DNA of 64,000 nucleotides from Candidatus Foliamicus numerosus (lineage in GTDB: Bacteria; Pseudomonadota; Gammaproteobacteria; Steroidobacterales; Foliamicaceae): contig JAPYNE010000022.1 of assembly GCA_028285945.1 (NCBI GenBank), positions 124,001 to 188,000 of the forward strand, written 5' to 3'. Shown in pieces: positions 26,269 through 34,610 of this stretch. How positions within the stretch are numbered: the stretch's first letter is position 1; every line of letters starts with the position of its first letter. A program made the translations under genes and the position numbers. The notes under the pieces were generated by a model. The model saw only the letters and a program-made list of their open reading frames with translations, searched no databases and was not told the origin of the DNA.

Positions 26269-27645
26269 ATGTTTCCGCATCCAGGCCCCGAACATTCCCT
26301 TAATGCGTTGGGGCCGCTGGATGGACGCTACGCGGCCGCCGTGCGGCCTTTGGCCGCATTGTTTTCCGAAGCGGGGCTGATCCGGCAGCGTCTGAAGGTT
26401 GAGCTGGCTTGGCTGAAGGCGTTGTGCGCGGAGCCGTCGTTCGCTCCCGCAGGGCCGCTTGAGGAAGACGAAAGCGCTTTTCTTGACGCCTTGGAAGGCG
26501 GCTTGGGGCTTGACGCGGCCGAGCGCGTGAAGGCGCTCGAACGGGAAACGCGCCACGACGTGAAAGCGGCGGAACTGTACTTGGCCGAGCGTTTCAACGA
26601 GCACGCCGCGCTTGGAGCGCGCATCCCGATTCTTCATTTCGCCTGCACCAGCTGGGACATCAACAGCAGCGCCTACGGGGTGATGCTCAAGCAGGCGCGC
26701 GACGAAATCCTGCGCCCTGCCCTGGGCAGCGTGGCTGCCCGGCTCGAATCCATGGCCCGCGAGCATGCCGGCCAGCCGATGCTGGCGCGCACCCACGGGC
26801 AGCCGGCAAGCCCCACCACGCTGGGCAAGGAGCTGGCGGTTTTCGTTCACCGCCTCAAGCGCCAGCGGGCGGTTTTCGATCGCATCCCGGTGCTGGCCAA
26901 GTGCAGCGGCGCCACCGGCAACTACAACGCCCACTACGCGGCCTGCCCGCAAGTGGACTGGCCGGATTTCAGCCGCCGCTTTTTGGCGGGCCTGGGGCTG
27001 GAGCAGAACCCGGTCACCACGCAAATCGAGCCGTACGACTGGCTTTCCGAGTACTGCGACGCGCTGGCGCGGATCAACCGCATTCTTATCAATTTCAGCC
27101 GCGACGCTTGGACCTATGTGTCGCTCGGCTATTTCCGGCAGAAGGCCGTGAGCGGCGAGGCCGGCTCATCGACGATGCCGCACAAGGTGAACCCCATCAA
27201 TCTGGAAAACGCCGAGGGCAACTTGGGGCTGTCCAATGCGCTGCTGGCCCATTTCTCCTCCAAGCTCCCTATCTCCCGCCTGCAGCGGGATTTGAGCGAT
27301 TCCACCGTGCTGAGGAATCTGGGCGTGGCCTTAGGGCACGCTCTGCTGGCCTTCACGGAAGTGGGCAAGGCGCTGGAAAAAATTTCGCCCGATCCGCAAC
27401 GGATGGCGGCGGACTTGGACGGCGCCTGGGAAACGCTCACCGAAGCCGTGCAAACCGTGATGCGCGCCCACGGAATGCAGGATGCCTACGAAAAGCTAAA
27501 GAGTTTCTCAAGAAATCAAAATGTTACACAAACTTCCTTACATGAGTTTATAAGAGAAATCGAACTGCCGGAGGCGGTGCGCGATGAACTTCTGGCGCTC
27601 ACTCCGGCCCGCTACACGGGCATTGCCGGAGCGCTGGCGGAGTGA
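26269..27645 (+). CDS. purB: Adenylosuccinate lyase
   Basis: A 458-residue enzyme acting twice in purine synthesis (SAICAR and adenylosuccinate cleavage). It starts MFPHPGPEHSLNALGPLDGRYA (read in parts), as gammaproteobacterial PurB does, and carries the superfamily fingerprint GSSTMPHKVNPIN and the TSWDINSSAYG segment. The ATG at 26269 was chosen because the sequence before it is not PurB-like. A 75-bp stretch near 27495-27570 (KLKSFSRNQNVTQTSLHEFI, read in part) is far more AT-rich than the rest of the gene. Confidence 0.95.
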   Translation: MFPHPGPEHSLNALGPLDGRYAAAVRPLAALFSEAGLIRQRLKVELAWLKALCAEPSFAPAGPLEEDESAFLDALEGGLGLDAAERVKALERETRHDVKAAELYLAERFNEHAALGARIPILHFACTSWDINSSAYGVMLKQARDEILRPALGSVAARLESMAREHAGQPMLARTHGQPASPTTLGKELAVFVHRLKRQRAVFDRIPVLAKCSGATGNYNAHYAACPQVDWPDFSRRFLAGLGLEQNPVTTQIEPYDWLSEYCDALARINRILINFSRDAWTYVSLGYFRQKAVSGEAGSSTMPHKVNPINLENAEGNLGLSNALLAHFSSKLPISRLQRDLSDSTVLRNLGVALGHALLAFTEVGKALEKISPDPQRMAADLDGAWETLTEAVQTVMRAHGMQDAYEKLKSFSRNQNVTQTSLHEFIREIELPEAVRDELLALTPARYTGIAGALAE

Positions 27646-27654
27646 GCGCCTGGC

Positions 27655-28740
27655 ATGACCGGCATGGTGATGGTGGCGCTTTCCGGCGGAGTGGATTCCG
27701 CAGTGGCGGCCTTGCGCCTGCTCGATGCGGGCCATCGGGTGGAGGCCTTGCACATGACCAACTGGGAGGAGCCGGACGGAAGCTGCCCCGCCGCGGATGA
27801 CCTGCGGGCGGCCGAGGAGGTCGCGAACGAACTCGGCCTTGTTCTTCATCGCCTGAACTTCGCCGAGGAGTACCGGCGGGAGGTGTTCGAGTCCATGCTC
27901 AGCGAATGCCGGGCGGGGCGCACGCCCAACCCCGATGTGGGCTGCAACCGCCGCATCAAGTTCGGGGCCTGCCTGCGCATGGCCGGGCGGCTGGGCGCGG
28001 AACGCCTCGTGACAGGGCACCACGCCCGGCTGGACCACGCCGGCAAGAGCATCCGGCTGTTGCGCGGCCAGGACCGCAAAAAAGACCAAACCTATTTCCT
28101 GCACGCGGTGCGCGGCGAGGCGTTGCAGCGCTGCCTGTTTCCGGTGGGCGAGCTGGACAAGGCGGAAGTGCGCGCGGTTGCGCGCCGGCGCGGGCTGCCG
28201 AACTACCGGCGCCCGGACAGCACAGGCATCTGTTTCGTGGGCGAACGGGCCTTCCCGCAATTCATCGCCCGGCATATCCCGGCACGGCCCGGGCCGATCG
28301 TGACGCTAGCCGGCGACCGCGTGGGAGAGCACGCCGGACTGGCCGCCTATACGATCGGCCAGCGGCGGGGCTTGGGGCTAGGCGGCATGAAGGGCCGCGG
28401 CTCCGAACCTTGGCATGTGGTGCGCAAGGACCTGCGCGCCAATACGCTGGTTGTGGCGCAAGGACACGACCATCCTCTGCTCTACAGCCGCCAGGTCATG
28501 GTGCGCGGTCTGCGTTGGATCAACGAGGCGCCGGACGCGCTTGCAAACGGCATGCGCCTGAGCGCCAAGACGCGCTACCGCCAGAACGATGCCGATTGCC
28601 GCGCCCGTCTGCTGGCGCCCGACCGCTGCCTAGTGCGGTTCGACAGCCCGCAATGGGCCGTCACGCCGGGGCAGTACTTGGTGTTCTATAACGGCCAGGA
28701 ATGCCTGGGCGGCGGGGTGATCGAACGCGCCGAAGCGTAA
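27655..28740 (+). CDS. mnmA: tRNA-specific 2-thiouridylase MnmA
   Basis: The 361-residue enzyme thiolates uridine 34 of tRNAs for Lys, Glu and Gln. The PP-loop ALSGGVDSAVAALRLL is at the N terminus, the catalytic cysteine lies in NPDVGCNRRIKFG, and the second cysteine in DSTGICFVGERAF; the C-terminal beta-barrel domain ends the protein. It follows purB by 9 bp and is probably cotranscribed with it. The start codon is the ATG at 27655. Confidence 0.96.
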   Translation: MTGMVMVALSGGVDSAVAALRLLDAGHRVEALHMTNWEEPDGSCPAADDLRAAEEVANELGLVLHRLNFAEEYRREVFESMLSECRAGRTPNPDVGCNRRIKFGACLRMAGRLGAERLVTGHHARLDHAGKSIRLLRGQDRKKDQTYFLHAVRGEALQRCLFPVGELDKAEVRAVARRRGLPNYRRPDSTGICFVGERAFPQFIARHIPARPGPIVTLAGDRVGEHAGLAAYTIGQRRGLGLGGMKGRGSEPWHVVRKDLRANTLVVAQGHDHPLLYSRQVMVRGLRWINEAPDALANGMRLSAKTRYRQNDADCRARLLAPDRCLVRFDSPQWAVTPGQYLVFYNGQECLGGGVIERAEA

Positions 28741-28754
28741 CCGGAGAACCAGGC

Positions 28755-28771
28755 GGCAGCGCACCGCTGCC
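28755..28771. terminator. Short hairpin between convergent mnmA and MFS genes
   Basis: GGCAGCG cac CGCTGCC forms a perfect 7-bp stem with a 3-nt loop in the 40-bp gap between two convergent stop codons. The position suits a bidirectional terminator, but no T tract follows on either strand. Confidence 0.35.
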
Positions 28772-28780
28772 CGGCTGCTG

Positions 28781-30154
28781 TCAGGTCTCCTGGAGGCGGT
28801 TCAGTTCGCGGCGGAAACAGCGCAGCGTGGTGGGCGCCAGCGATAGCACGATCGTGCCGTAAATGAGCGGCACGGCAGCGAACGCCAGCGCCAGGCTCTT
28901 GGCGCCCGTCACGCCCGGCAGCAATGATTCCAGAAACGCATCGAACGCCGCGAAACCGGTGCCGCCATTGAACCAGTCGGACAGCCAACCCACGGTGGAC
29001 GGCCCCAGCAAAAGGCCGGTAATGCTGATGGCCATGTAATAAACGGCGGAGATCTGGCCGCGGAATTGGGCCGGCGTAATCATCAGCAACGCGGTGAGGC
29101 CGGTGGCGGTGGTGGTGGCGATGCCCATCAGGCTGACGCCCATCACAATGAACGCCGAGGTCGTGCCCGGCATCAGGGCGATCAAAACCCCGGTGGGCAC
29201 GAAAACAAATGCGCCCGCCACTGCGATCAGCAGCGGGGCGATGTCATGCCCCCTCCTGACCAGGTAATCCGACAGCGCGCCGGCGGCGAAAACGGTTCCC
29301 GGCGCGCACACCAGCGTGACCACGGCCTTGATCTGGGCGAACTCCGGCGTGTCCATGCCCCAAGTTCGGGAAAACACCGGCGCCATCCAGAAATGCGTGT
29401 ACGCCACCGTGGTCATCAGGCAGAACGGCAGCACAAACGTAAGGAATGTGCTCCAGCGCGAAAATAAATACCGGAACATGTGCCAGGGCGCGGTGGAAGC
29501 GCCTTGCTTGACATCGCGGCGCACGGGCTCGCGCACCGTCAGCATCACCAGCGCCAGCAGCAGGCCGGGCAGCCCCACGATGATGAAGACCGCCTGCCAA
29601 GGCCTGACGGCGCCCACCAGCGGCCAGTTCAGGACCTCCACGCCGCGCAGCGCGGCCAGCAGGGCGCCGATCCCGTAATAGGCGAAGGCGGTGCCCAAGG
29701 ACAGCGCCGTGGAGTACACGGCTATGGCCTTGCCGCGCTTCTCCTTGGGGAAGCTGTCGGCAACCATCGACATGGTGCAGGGGCTTAAAGCCGCCTCGCC
29801 CACGCCCACGCTCATCCGCAGCAGGAACAACTGCAAATAGTTGCCCGCCAAGCCGCACAGCGCAGTGGCGCCCGACCACAAGGCAATGGCGCAGCTCACC
29901 AGTTTCACGCGGCGCGTGCGGTCCGCCAGCCAGCCCAGCGGCAGGCCCATGGTGGCGTAGAAAATTCCGAAAGCCAGCCCCAGCAACAGCCCCATCTGAC
30001 CGTCGCTTAAATTGAGATCGGCCTTGATCGGCTCCACCAGCAGGCCGATCACGGTGCGGTCGATATAGGAAATGAAGTAGGCCAGGGTGAGCAGCGCCAC
30101 CATGTACCAGGCTCTTGCCGGACGCGGATACGGCGCTTTGTCGGGGCTGTTCAT
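28781..30154 (-). CDS. MFS transporter, spinster-like group
   Basis: A major facilitator with about 12 membrane segments in 457 residues, taking the ATG at 30154 (an upstream in-frame extension is not membrane-like). The first helix contains YFISYIDRTVIGLLVEPIK and is followed by the loop LGWLADRTRRVKLVS, the MFS signature between helices 2 and 3. The ALSPCTMSMVADSFPKEKRGKA segment is typical of the spinster-related proteobacterial group. The substrate is unknown and the neighbours give no clue. Confidence 0.8.
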   Translation of the reverse strand: MNSPDKAPYPRPARAWYMVALLTLAYFISYIDRTVIGLLVEPIKADLNLSDGQMGLLLGLAFGIFYATMGLPLGWLADRTRRVKLVSCAIALWSGATALCGLAGNYLQLFLLRMSVGVGEAALSPCTMSMVADSFPKEKRGKAIAVYSTALSLGTAFAYYGIGALLAALRGVEVLNWPLVGAVRPWQAVFIIVGLPGLLLALVMLTVREPVRRDVKQGASTAPWHMFRYLFSRWSTFLTFVLPFCLMTTVAYTHFWMAPVFSRTWGMDTPEFAQIKAVVTLVCAPGTVFAAGALSDYLVRRGHDIAPLLIAVAGAFVFVPTGVLIALMPGTTSAFIVMGVSLMGIATTTATGLTALLMITPAQFRGQISAVYYMAISITGLLLGPSTVGWLSDWFNGGTGFAAFDAFLESLLPGVTGAKSLALAFAAVPLIYGTIVLSLAPTTLRCFRRELNRLQET

Positions 30155-30298
30155 AAATGGCTGACCTCCGTCGGCGGGCTCTCCTCTCACGCTGTAGCAC
30201 TTTACACCCATGTTGCGCCTTATGCTCCGCAAAGCGCGTGAACCGCGCCGGCGCCGCGCGGCGTGCTATGATGCGGGGCAAGAGCAGCCAGCCCTTGC

Positions 30299-30940
30299 AT
30301 GGAGCAAATTCCCATGGCCAGCGATTCAAGCGACCGCCCCGATGCGCTGCCATGCCCGGACGACTTAACGGAACCCGCGTCGACGAAGAGGCCCGCCACT
30401 TACCAGGATGTCCTTGACGCGCCGCCCAATAAGGTGGCCGAAGTTCTGGGCGGCGCCCTCTACACTTCCCCCCGGCCCGCCTCGCCTCATGCCGGCGCCG
30501 CTTCGGGGCTGGGCGCCACCCTCGGCAATCCTTTCCAATACGGTCGGGGCGGCCCCGGCGGCTGGTGGATCATTGACGAGCCAGAGCTGCATTTGGGCGA
30601 CGATATCATGGTGCCCGACCTGGCCGGATGGCGGCGCGAACGCATGCCGGAATATCCTGATGTGCCCTATTTCTTGCAAGCGCCGGATTGGATTTGCGAA
30701 GTGCTCTCGGCATCCACCCGGACGCTGGATGAGGGCATGAAGCAGGCTATCTATGCCCGCGAAGGCGTGCCGCATCTCTGGTTTGCGGAACCGCGCGAGC
30801 GTTGGCTGGCCGCTTACGCCTTGCGCGGCAAGCGCTACGCCCTGCTCCGCAAGCTGGCCGGCAACGCCTCCGTGTCGCTGCCCCCCTTCGAGGCCATCGC
30901 CTTCAACCTAGGCGACCTATGGCTCACCACCCCGCGCTAG
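30299..30940 (+). CDS. Uma2 family (DUF820) putative endonuclease
   Basis: A 213-residue protein of the Uma2 family, whose fold is PD-(D/E)XK-like. The family core is visible as GWWIIDEPELHLGDDIMVPDLAGWRRERMPE and PDWICEVLSASTRTLDEGMKQAIYAREGVPHLWF (both read in parts), with the acidic residues expected at the active site. Cellular role and target are not established for this family. It opens the accessory segment that continues with toxin-antitoxin and restriction genes, so a defence or mobile-DNA link is possible but unproven. Confidence 0.78.
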   Translation: MEQIPMASDSSDRPDALPCPDDLTEPASTKRPATYQDVLDAPPNKVAEVLGGALYTSPRPASPHAGAASGLGATLGNPFQYGRGGPGGWWIIDEPELHLGDDIMVPDLAGWRRERMPEYPDVPYFLQAPDWICEVLSASTRTLDEGMKQAIYAREGVPHLWFAEPRERWLAAYALRGKRYALLRKLAGNASVSLPPFEAIAFNLGDLWLTTPR

Positions 30941-31014
30941 CCTAGGCATCGACCGCGCCGACGCCGCCGGTATTGCGATCAGATGCTGGCCGGCATGAGC
31001 AGCTCTCATTGAAA

Positions 31015-31042
31015 TTGACGCTGTCGCCTTTACAGATATAGG
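31015..31042 (+). promoter_or_regulatory. Candidate promoter of the AbrB-PIN pair
   Basis: TTGACG at 31015-31020 and TATAGG at 31037-31042 are separated by 16 bp. A strong ribosome-binding site (AAGGAGGAG) follows, ending just before the ATG at 31068. Confidence 0.5.
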
Positions 31043-31067
31043 ATCAGAGTAAGGAGGAGCGGTAGCT

Positions 31068-31319
31068 ATGCAGGTAAAGATCACCTCAAAACGGCAAGTC
31101 ACTTTTCCGAAGCGCGTGCTTGACGAGCTGGGCGTAGGGCCTGGCGACCGCTTGGAGCTGGTGGCCAGCGCGCAGGGCTTCCTCCTGCGCCCGCGCCGCA
31201 TTGATCACTCGCTTTTGGGAACGCTGGGCGACAAGATATCCAATACTCACCCGCCTTTCGATATCCGGGCTTTCAGAGACCGCCGGGAGCAAGGGCATGG
31301 CCCTTCTGTACGGGATTGA
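31068..31319 (+). CDS. AbrB/MazE-type antitoxin (SpoVT fold)
   Basis: An 83-residue protein with an N-terminal swapped-hairpin AbrB domain: MQVKITSKRQVTFPKRVLDELGVGPGDRLEL (read in parts). The C-terminal tail (about residues 50-83) would wrap the partner toxin. It overlaps the PIN gene by 23 bp and has a strong ribosome-binding site (AAGGAGGAG). Such antitoxins repress their own promoter with the toxin bound. Confidence 0.85.
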   Translation: MQVKITSKRQVTFPKRVLDELGVGPGDRLELVASAQGFLLRPRRIDHSLLGTLGDKISNTHPPFDIRAFRDRREQGHGPSVRD

Positions 31320-31695
31320 CACGTCGATTCTGGTCAGGCTGGTGGCGCGAAAGCCACAGCGTGAGTTCGAAGCGTGCGTCCGCCAACTCGCGGGGCTGGC
31401 GGAGGAGCGCGGCTGCCGCCTGCTTGTTTCCAATCAGGCCATAGGCGAAGCCTACGCAGCTCTCATGCATCACTATGCGATCAGCAGCCGGAATGCCAAG
31501 GCAGGGCTTTCGGATACGCTAACCAGCGGCCTCGTCGAGCCTCTTAACGGAAAAACAGCGCTTGAGGCTCTGGCGGCTTCCAGCGCGCCCGGCCTGTTCG
31601 ACCGCCTGATCGCCGACGACTACGCGAAAGCAGGCTTGGAAACGCTGACTCTGGACCGCAAGATGGCATCACTTCCCGGCACTAGGCTTCCCTGA
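31297..31695 (+). CDS. PIN-domain toxin (VapC-like ribonuclease)
   Basis: A 132-residue PIN protein. The four acidic positions are visible in YGIDTSILVRL (start), SNQAIGEAYAAL (glutamate), DRLIADDYAKAG and LTLDRKMASLPG. PIN toxins cut tRNA or rRNA when freed from their antitoxin. The ATG at 31297 lies inside the antitoxin gene, giving tight coupling; a longer reading from 31201 would overlap the antitoxin fully and is unlikely. About 140 bp separates it from the type III mod gene. Confidence 0.85.
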   Translation: MALLYGIDTSILVRLVARKPQREFEACVRQLAGLAEERGCRLLVSNQAIGEAYAALMHHYAISSRNAKAGLSDTLTSGLVEPLNGKTALEALAASSAPGLFDRLIADDYAKAGLETLTLDRKMASLPGTRLP

Positions 31696-31838
31696 GCAAG
31701 CTGTCCGCCCCATCACTGGAAAAGAACGCGCTCGGGGAGGGAGCGAATGTTGATGAATACATTGACGAGATTCGCGGGAAGTGATCACTACCCTAGGCCG
31801 CGAGCCAAGCCGCTTCTTTTTGAATGGATAGGAGCGGA

Positions 31839-33749
31839 ATGAAAAAGCTGCTGAACGGCGCGCCGGAAACCCGCTCTGCGGACGCCATCGACGAGAACAT
31901 TGACCGGCTCAAGGCTCTTTTCCCCGAAGCGTTCGCGGAGGGCAAAGTCGATTTCGATGTGCTCCGGCAGCTGCTCGGCGATGCAGTGGACGACAGCGAC
32001 GAGAAGTACGGCCTCAACTGGCACGGCAAGCGCCACGCCCGGCAACTCGCGCTCACCCCCTCCACCGGCACGCTGCGCCCCTGCCCCGACGACAGCGTCG
32101 ATTGGGACGCCACGCAGAACCTTATGATCGAAGGCGACAACTTGGAGGTGCTCAAGCTCCTCCAGAAAAGCTACGCCGGCAAAGTAAAGCTCATCTACAT
32201 CGACCCGCCCTACAACACCGGCCACGACTTCGTTTACTCAGACAACTACCGCGATACTATAAAGAACTATCTGGAACTTACTGGTCAAATTGACGGCGAG
32301 AATCGAAAACTGTCATCAAATGCCGAGTCTTCGGGTCGGTTCCACACTGACTGGCTCAATATGATCTATCCACGCTTGCGATTGGCGCGCGATCTTCTGG
32401 CAAAGGATGGCGTAATTTTCATTAGTATTGATGAGACTGAGCTTCCGAACTTGCGTCTTGTGATGGACGACGTTTTTGGTAGCGAGAATCAGGTAGTAAC
32501 TTTGACGGTACTTTGTAATCCGAGAGGCCGCGCACAAGACAAGCACTTTGCTACAACTCACGAATACCTTGTTTGCTATTCTCGATCAATACTAGAGAAA
32601 GGCGCTTTTGAGGTACCGAAGGACTTGGATCAAATTCAGAAAGAGTATTCCCATACAGACGACCGAGGACGGTACAGGCATCTTGAGCTAAGGAACACTC
32701 ACAGGGAATTTGGAAAACATAACCGACCAAACTTGTACTACCCGCTGTTCGCAGCCGAAGACGGAACAGTTAGCACGAAGGCAGGCAAAGGCCGCACTCA
32801 GGTCTTTCCTGACTGGAATGACGGATTCGAGGGCTGCTGGACTTGGGGTTTGCCTAAGGTAAGGGCAAACCTTAATGAACTGCTTGCCCGCAAGGTCTCT
32901 GGAAGAACCAAGATATATGTAAAGGACCGTGCTGAAGGCGCAACTCGTATGCTCAAAACGATTATGACGGACAAGGCATACGCTACCGACAAAGGCCAGA
33001 AAACCTTCAACGAGTTGTTTGAGACAAAGATAAAAATCTTCGAATCTCCTAAATCCCTGAGGTTTTTGTCCGACTTGATCGCCACTCGAACCAACGAAAA
33101 GGACACCGTAATGGACTTTTTTGCCGGATCAGGAACTGCTGCCCATAGCGTGATGGCACTAAATGCCTCTGACGGTATTCAAAGAAAATTTCTTCTGGTG
33201 CAACTTCCCGAGCCGACGAGACGTAAAGACTACGGGACCGTTTCTGAGATTACGAAGGAGCGGCTTCGGCGCGCAGGTGCAAAGATCAAGGAAGAAAATC
33301 CGGACTACGAGGGCGATCTCGGCTTTCGCGTGTTCAAGCTCGACCAATCCAACATCCGCGCCTGGGATCCGGCGCCGGATGATCTGGAAAGCGCGTTGCG
33401 GGATGCCATCGACCATATCAGGCCCGGGCGCACCGAGCAGGACATCCTCTACGAGCTGCTGCTAAAGCTGGGCTTGGATCTTTGCGCGCCCATCGAGACG
33501 CGCGAGGTCGCCGGCAAAACCGTTCACTCGGTGGGCGGCGGAACGCTGATCGCCTGCCTTGACGAGCGCATCACGAGCGAGGATGCCGAGGCGCTAGCCT
33601 CCGGCATCGCCGACTGGCATGCGGAGGCCACGCATGGCAGCGACGCCACCGTCATATTCCGCGACAGCGCCTTCGCCGACGACATCGCCAAAACCAATGT
33701 CGCCGCCATCCTCAATCAGCGCGGCCTGAAAAACGTCCGCAGCCTTTAG
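31839..33749 (+). CDS. mod: Type III restriction-modification DNA methyltransferase (Mod)
   Basis: A 636-residue beta-class adenine methyltransferase. The catalytic motif IV DPPYNTGHDF comes first (about residue 122) and the SAM motif FAGSGTAAHSV later (about residue 427), the order expected for Mod subunits. Mod recognises the site, methylates it, and is also needed for cleavage by Res. I chose the ATG at 31839 because AGGAG precedes it by 4 bp; an ATG at 31824 is possible. GC content changes sharply inside the gene: the middle third, where the recognition domain lies, is AT-rich, and both ends are GC-rich. The res partner is 861 bp downstream, separated by toxin-antitoxin genes. Confidence 0.93.
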   Translation: MKKLLNGAPETRSADAIDENIDRLKALFPEAFAEGKVDFDVLRQLLGDAVDDSDEKYGLNWHGKRHARQLALTPSTGTLRPCPDDSVDWDATQNLMIEGDNLEVLKLLQKSYAGKVKLIYIDPPYNTGHDFVYSDNYRDTIKNYLELTGQIDGENRKLSSNAESSGRFHTDWLNMIYPRLRLARDLLAKDGVIFISIDETELPNLRLVMDDVFGSENQVVTLTVLCNPRGRAQDKHFATTHEYLVCYSRSILEKGAFEVPKDLDQIQKEYSHTDDRGRYRHLELRNTHREFGKHNRPNLYYPLFAAEDGTVSTKAGKGRTQVFPDWNDGFEGCWTWGLPKVRANLNELLARKVSGRTKIYVKDRAEGATRMLKTIMTDKAYATDKGQKTFNELFETKIKIFESPKSLRFLSDLIATRTNEKDTVMDFFAGSGTAAHSVMALNASDGIQRKFLLVQLPEPTRRKDYGTVSEITKERLRRAGAKIKEENPDYEGDLGFRVFKLDQSNIRAWDPAPDDLESALRDAIDHIRPGRTEQDILYELLLKLGLDLCAPIETREVAGKTVHSVGGGTLIACLDERITSEDAEALASGIADWHAEATHGSDATVIFRDSAFADDIAKTNVAAILNQRGLKNVRSL

Positions 33750-33769
33750 GCGGTTGATGGCAGTAAACT

Positions 33770-34024
33770 ATGAGAAAGCACGAGCGCCTGTTGCAAACCA
33801 TCCTCCGGGGACGCTCGGATGCGAACATTCGCTTCGCGGATTTGCGCGCCCTGCTGCTCCACCTTGGTTTTTCCGAGCGGATCCGGGGAAGCCATCATCT
33901 TTTCGACAAGGACGGCATTGTAGAAATTCTCAATCTTCAGAGCAGAGGCGGGCAAGTTAAACCTTATCAGGCGAGGCAGGCTAGAAATCTGCTTCTGAAA
34001 TACAAATTGGGAGATGAAAACTAA
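33770..34024 (+). CDS. hicA: HicA-type mRNA interferase toxin
   Basis: An 84-residue double-stranded-RNA-binding-like toxin. The conserved catalytic histidine is in RGSHHLFDKDG near residue 42, and the ending PYQARQARNLLLKYKLG is common in HicA proteins. It begins 20 bp after mod and overlaps the hicB start (TAATG). HicA cuts mRNA and tmRNA unless bound by HicB. Confidence 0.88.
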   Translation: MRKHERLLQTILRGRSDANIRFADLRALLLHLGFSERIRGSHHLFDKDGIVEILNLQSRGGQVKPYQARQARNLLLKYKLGDEN

Positions 34025-34236
34025 TGCACAAATACGAAATCATTCTCTATTGGAGCAATGAAGACCAGGCTTTCATCGCTGAAGTGCCGGAGTTGCCTGG
34101 GTGCATGGCGCACGGCGCAGATCAGCAAACCGCCTTGCTAAACATTAACGACGCGATGGAATTTTGGATCGACCGGGCCCGGGAGCTGGGGCGTCCGATC
34201 CCGGAGCCCAAGGGCGAACGCCTGATGTTCGCTTGA
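34024..34236 (+). CDS. hicB: HicB-type antitoxin (short form)
   Basis: A 70-residue partial RNase H-fold protein: YEIILYWSNEDQAFIAEVPELPGCMAHG (read in parts) is the standard HicB start. It ends after the fold without an added DNA-binding domain, so autoregulation would need another factor or the short form acts only by blocking HicA. It is translationally coupled to hicA. Confidence 0.88.
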   Translation: MHKYEIILYWSNEDQAFIAEVPELPGCMAHGADQQTALLNINDAMEFWIDRARELGRPIPEPKGERLMFA

Positions 34237-34307
34237 CCCCTAGCTCGCCCAAATCGAGCCATCAGGGCGGAAAGAAAAACATATCCGCAAAGGTGTATAG
34301 TCGGTGT

Positions 34308-34511
34308 ATGTCACGCACGAACGTTGATATTGACGATGCGGCCTGCTCGGAAGTGATGCGCCGGTTCCAGCTTGCGACCAAGAAACAGGCGGTGAATCTA
34401 GCACTGCGGACGCTGGCTGCCGAGCCGATGACCAAGAAGGAAGCTCGGTCTTTGCGCGGGAGCGGGTGGGATGGCAGTCTTGAGGTCATGCGCGCAACAC
34501 GCTCGCCTTGA
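34308..34511 (+). CDS. vapB: VapB-type antitoxin
   Basis: A 67-residue ribbon-helix-helix protein (SRTNVDIDDAACSEVMRRF...TKKQAVNLALRTLA) with the toxin-binding tail LRGSGWDGSLEVMR, characteristic of VapB. The ATG at 34308 is preceded by two GTGTAT repeats that could be its operator. The overlapping vapC frame just downstream is cut short, leaving this antitoxin without an intact neighbour toxin. Confidence 0.8.
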   Translation: MSRTNVDIDDAACSEVMRRFQLATKKQAVNLALRTLAAEPMTKKEARSLRGSGWDGSLEVMRATRSP

Positions 34512-34600
34512 TCCTGATCGACACCTCCGCTTGGATTGAATTCCTGCGCGACACCGGGTCTTCGGTTTGCAACCGGGTTGATGCGCTGATTGATCGCTAG
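34508..34600 (+). pseudogene. vapC remnant (N-terminal 30 codons)
   Basis: Starting at a TTG that overlaps the vapB stop, the frame reads LILIDTSAWIEFLRDTGSS and continues to a TAG at 34598-34600. This is the N terminus of a VapC PIN toxin, with its first catalytic aspartate and the WIEFLR helix. A full VapC has about 130 residues. The rest is missing, and the res gene begins 10 bp after the stop. Confidence 0.75.
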
Positions 34601-34610
34601 CGCGTTGCCG

